Assembly (NCBI GenBank): GCA_945956945.1
Contig: CAMFJO010000020.1
Coordinates: 1-8,557, forward strand
DNA: 8,557 nt
Direction of reading: 5' to 3'
Source of the DNA: an uncultured Legionellales bacterium
Lineage (GTDB): Bacteria; Pseudomonadota; Gammaproteobacteria; UBA1113
A program made the translations under genes and the position numbers. Positions 6,413 to 8,557 of the stretch are shown here, one piece after another; position 1 is the stretch's first letter, and the number at the start of each line of letters is the position of its first letter. Under the pieces are notes generated by a model. That model searched no databases. It worked only from the letters and a program-made list of their open reading frames with translations, and was not told the DNA's origin.

Positions 6413-7930
6413 ATGGTTAAACTGAGTGAATTGTGTAAGGATTTTACAGATATTGCCCCCGATCTCGATCCTGATATTCAGGACTTGAGTGAGGATAGCC
6501 GTTACACCAAGCCAGGTGACTTATTTATAGCCCGTAAAGGCGAGGTAAGTGATGGCAGGCAATTTGTCGGCGATGCTTTGAAAAAAGGGGCCGTGGCGGT
6601 TATTTACGAAGTCGCAGACGGTCAAGGATTGTCCATGCAACACTTGCAAGCGTGGGATCCGACCATACCTCTTTTGCCTGTTAATCGTATTGATGAGATT
6701 TTGGGAACGGTCGCCAAGCGGTTTTTTAACGATCCTTCACGCAATTTGGCCTTGATAGGGGTTACTGGAACCAATGGCAAAACCTCTACCACGCAATATA
6801 TTGCCCAAGCTTTGTCGGCTCTAAAGTTACCCTGTGGGGTCATCGGTACTTTGGGTTATGGTTTATACCCAGAATTGATCACGTCTACTCACACGACACC
6901 CGATGTTATCAGTTTGAACCGCTATTGTAGCGCCTTACAAAAAGAAGGGGCACGCGCAATTGCCATGGAAGTTTCTTCGCACGCTTTGGAACAAAAGCGC
7001 ATTGCCGGTTTGCATGTACACATGGGGATCTTAACTAATTTAACTCGGGATCACTTGGATTATCACCACACGATGGCAGCCTATGCCAAAGCCAAGCGTA
7101 AGTTATTCACTCATCCGGGGTTAAAACTTGCCATTATCAATGCAGATGATGAGTTTGGTCTGGATTTATTAAAAACCTTACCGAATCATTTGGGTAAATT
7201 GGCTTATACCCTCAATGCCCCTATCAAGGGACTGGATGATATTGCGCAAATTTATGCCACTAATATTGTTTTGTCCAGCCAGGGTTTGACTTTTAAAGTC
7301 CACACGCCCGTCGGCCTTATTGTGGCAGAAACCAAATTATTAGGCCATTTTAATGTGGCCAATGTGCTAGCGACCATCGGGGCTTTATTGGGCATGAATT
7401 ATTCCGCCAGCGACATTGAAAAGATATTGCCTTTATTGCAAAGCGTCAATGGACGAATGCAAATGTTGGGTGGAAGCGGTAAGCCGCGTGTGGTCATCGA
7501 TTATGCACACACACCGGATGCGCTCGCCCAGGTATTATTGGCTATCAAGGCACACAATCCAGCACGCATCATTTGTATTTTTGGTTGTGGCGGTGATAGA
7601 GATAAAGGCAAAAGGCCTTTTATGGGTAAAATTGCTGAAACTTACAGTGATTATTGTATTATTACCAATGATAACCCGCGCCATGAAAAACCTCTGCGCA
7701 TTGCGGAGGAAATTGTGACGGGGATGACGGAGAAATCTATCCGTGCTATTATTTTGGACCGCAAAGAAGCGATTCTGGAGGGTATCCGTAAGGCTGGACC
7801 GAATGACATCGTTTTAATCGCGGGCAAAGGGCATGAGACCTATCAGCAAATTGGCGATGTTAAATACCCTTTGAGCGATGTACAGATAGCATTAGATGTA
7901 TTAGAAAATGACAAATATGTCTCATCATAA
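6413..7930 (+). CDS. murE: UDP-N-acetylmuramoyl-L-alanyl-D-glutamate--2,6-diaminopimelate ligase MurE
   Basis: A 505-aa cytoplasmic Mur ligase that adds meso-diaminopimelate to UDP-MurNAc-L-Ala-D-Glu using ATP (E. coli 495 aa). It starts at the ATG 6413, with only a weak purine-rich ribosome site (GATAGAG). The N-terminal uridine-binding domain has DSR (28-30) and GDLFIARKG (35-43). The central ATPase domain has GVTGTNGKTS (116-125), MEVSSHALEQ (185-194), and DYHHTM...AKAKRKLF, in which Lys228 aligns with the carbamylated lysine. The C-terminal domain has VIDYAHTPDAL (361-371), FGCGGDRDKGKRP (390-402), DNPRHE (420-425) and AGKGHE (470-475). DNPR is the diaminopimelate-type specificity motif, so m-DAP rather than lysine is the expected substrate. 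It is separated from ftsI by the palindrome and from murF by 62 bp. All key residues are intact. Confidence 0.97.
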   Translation: MVKLSELCKDFTDIAPDLDPDIQDLSEDSRYTKPGDLFIARKGEVSDGRQFVGDALKKGAVAVIYEVADGQGLSMQHLQAWDPTIPLLPVNRIDEILGTVAKRFFNDPSRNLALIGVTGTNGKTSTTQYIAQALSALKLPCGVIGTLGYGLYPELITSTHTTPDVISLNRYCSALQKEGARAIAMEVSSHALEQKRIAGLHVHMGILTNLTRDHLDYHHTMAAYAKAKRKLFTHPGLKLAIINADDEFGLDLLKTLPNHLGKLAYTLNAPIKGLDDIAQIYATNIVLSSQGLTFKVHTPVGLIVAETKLLGHFNVANVLATIGALLGMNYSASDIEKILPLLQSVNGRMQMLGGSGKPRVVIDYAHTPDALAQVLLAIKAHNPARIICIFGCGGDRDKGKRPFMGKIAETYSDYCIITNDNPRHEKPLRIAEEIVTGMTEKSIRAIILDRKEAILEGIRKAGPNDIVLIAGKGHETYQQIGDVKYPLSDVQIALDVLENDKYVSS

Positions 7931-7992
7931 GCTGGATTGTGGTTGTTTACATGAGTGGTAGGATAATAAAGGTAAGTGGAGTAGTACATTAG

Positions 7993-8557
7993 GTGGCGCA
8001 TTTTAAGTTTTCAGAACTGGTTAAACCCTTGGCCGCAGAGCATAAGGGTGCGGATGTGAGTTTTAGCTCAGTCAATATAGATTCTCGTGCTATTCAATCA
8101 GGTGAATTATTTATTGCCATTAAAGGGCCAAATTTTAACGGCCATGATTTTATTCCTCAAGTGCAAGAACGGGGTGCCTGTGGTGTGTTGGTATCAGATA
8201 AAGTAGCGACCGATCTACCGCAATTGTGCGTCGAAGATACACGCCTAGCTCTGGGCAAATTAGGGGCATTAAGGCGGGCGCAATTGGCTGATTTACCCTT
8301 GATTGCGGTAACGGGGAGTTGTGGTAAAACCACCACAAAAACGATGATGGCTTCTATTTTAAGACAAAAAGGCCATACTTTAGCCACAGAAGGTACACTC
8401 AATAACGATTATGGGGTTCCCTTAACCTTGCTTAAGTTACAGGAACAACACGATTATGCGGTGATAGAAATGGGCGCGAACCATTTTGAAGAAATCGCCT
8501 ATTTGACACAACTGGCCAAACCCCATGTCGCTGTAATCACCAATGCAGGCCCGGTAC
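7993..8557 (+). CDS. murF: UDP-N-acetylmuramoyl-tripeptide--D-alanyl-D-alanine ligase MurF, 3'-truncated by window edge
   Basis: The first 188 residues of the ligase that adds D-Ala-D-Ala to UDP-MurNAc-tripeptide, completing the pentapeptide precursor; full-length MurF is about 450 aa. The GTG at 7993 is the first possible start, since an in-frame TAG lies at 7990-7992, and GGAG (7978-7981) is 11 nt upstream. The N-terminal substrate domain has VNIDSRAIQSGELFIAIKG (27-45) and GHDF (50-53). The ATPase domain has TGSCGKTTTK (107-116), NNDYGVPLTLL (137-147), EMGAN (159-163) and AVITNAG (180-186). These separate it from MurE, which has GTNGKTS. In the segment usually reading GANHxGEI, this protein has GANHFEEI, a Gly-to-Glu change. 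The reading frame is intact to the window edge, so truncation is only by the window. Confidence 0.95.
   Translation, partial: MAHFKFSELVKPLAAEHKGADVSFSSVNIDSRAIQSGELFIAIKGPNFNGHDFIPQVQERGACGVLVSDKVATDLPQLCVEDTRLALGKLGALRRAQLADLPLIAVTGSCGKTTTKTMMASILRQKGHTLATEGTLNNDYGVPLTLLKLQEQHDYAVIEMGANHFEEIAYLTQLAKPHVAVITNAGPV

Noticed and set aside
7416..7718. 100-codon plus-strand open frame within murE
   Set aside because: It overlaps conserved MurE motifs in another frame and has no recognisable protein features.
7931..7992. Several TGG triplets and AT-rich boxes between murE and murF as a second MraZ array or promoter
   Set aside because: The TGG units are not 10-bp phased, and the -35/-10 candidates have poor spacing (14-15 or 19 nt).

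Overview
The window most likely comes from a gammaproteobacterium of the Legionellales/Coxiellaceae type (Coxiella, Rickettsiella, Berkiella or Aquicella-like). This is inferred from a gammaproteobacterial-style division/cell-wall (dcw) cluster at moderately low GC that sits next to two eukaryote-like ankyrin-repeat genes, a combination typical of host-associated members of that order. The sequence alone does not fix the genus.

Left part (1-2772): a large ankyrin-repeat gene that runs in from the left edge (+, ends 1491) converges on a second, unrelated ankyrin-repeat gene (-, 1548-2483). A GC-rich hairpin lies in the 56-bp gap between their stops. Both products look like candidate secreted host-interaction proteins, but no secretion apparatus is visible here. 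The divergent 289-bp gap 2484-2772 holds a weak promoter candidate for the minus-strand gene and, near its right end, a good sigma70-type promoter for mraZ. That promoter overlaps a 10-bp-periodic run of TGG boxes that look like MraZ operators.

Right part (2773-8557): the start of the dcw operon in its usual order, all on +: mraZ (transcriptional regulator), rsmH/mraW (16S rRNA m4C1402 methyltransferase), ftsL (divisome bitopic protein), ftsI (septal transpeptidase PBP3), murE (meso-DAP-adding ligase), and the first 188 codons of murF (D-Ala-D-Ala-adding ligase), which runs off the right edge. The first three genes are tightly packed (10-bp gap, then an ATGA overlap). Their products serve peptidoglycan precursor synthesis (MurE, MurF) and septal wall building (FtsL, FtsI), with MraZ probably setting expression of the whole run. 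The DNPR motif in MurE implies meso-diaminopimelate peptidoglycan.

The most notable non-coding structure is a 123-bp imperfect palindrome with 25-bp perfect arms between ftsI and murE. It is probably a dispersed palindromic repeat or MITE-like element inside the operon. I see no tRNA, rRNA, CRISPR array, transposase gene or clearly new multi-gene system. The best leads are the ankyrin proteins, the palindrome and the operator array.
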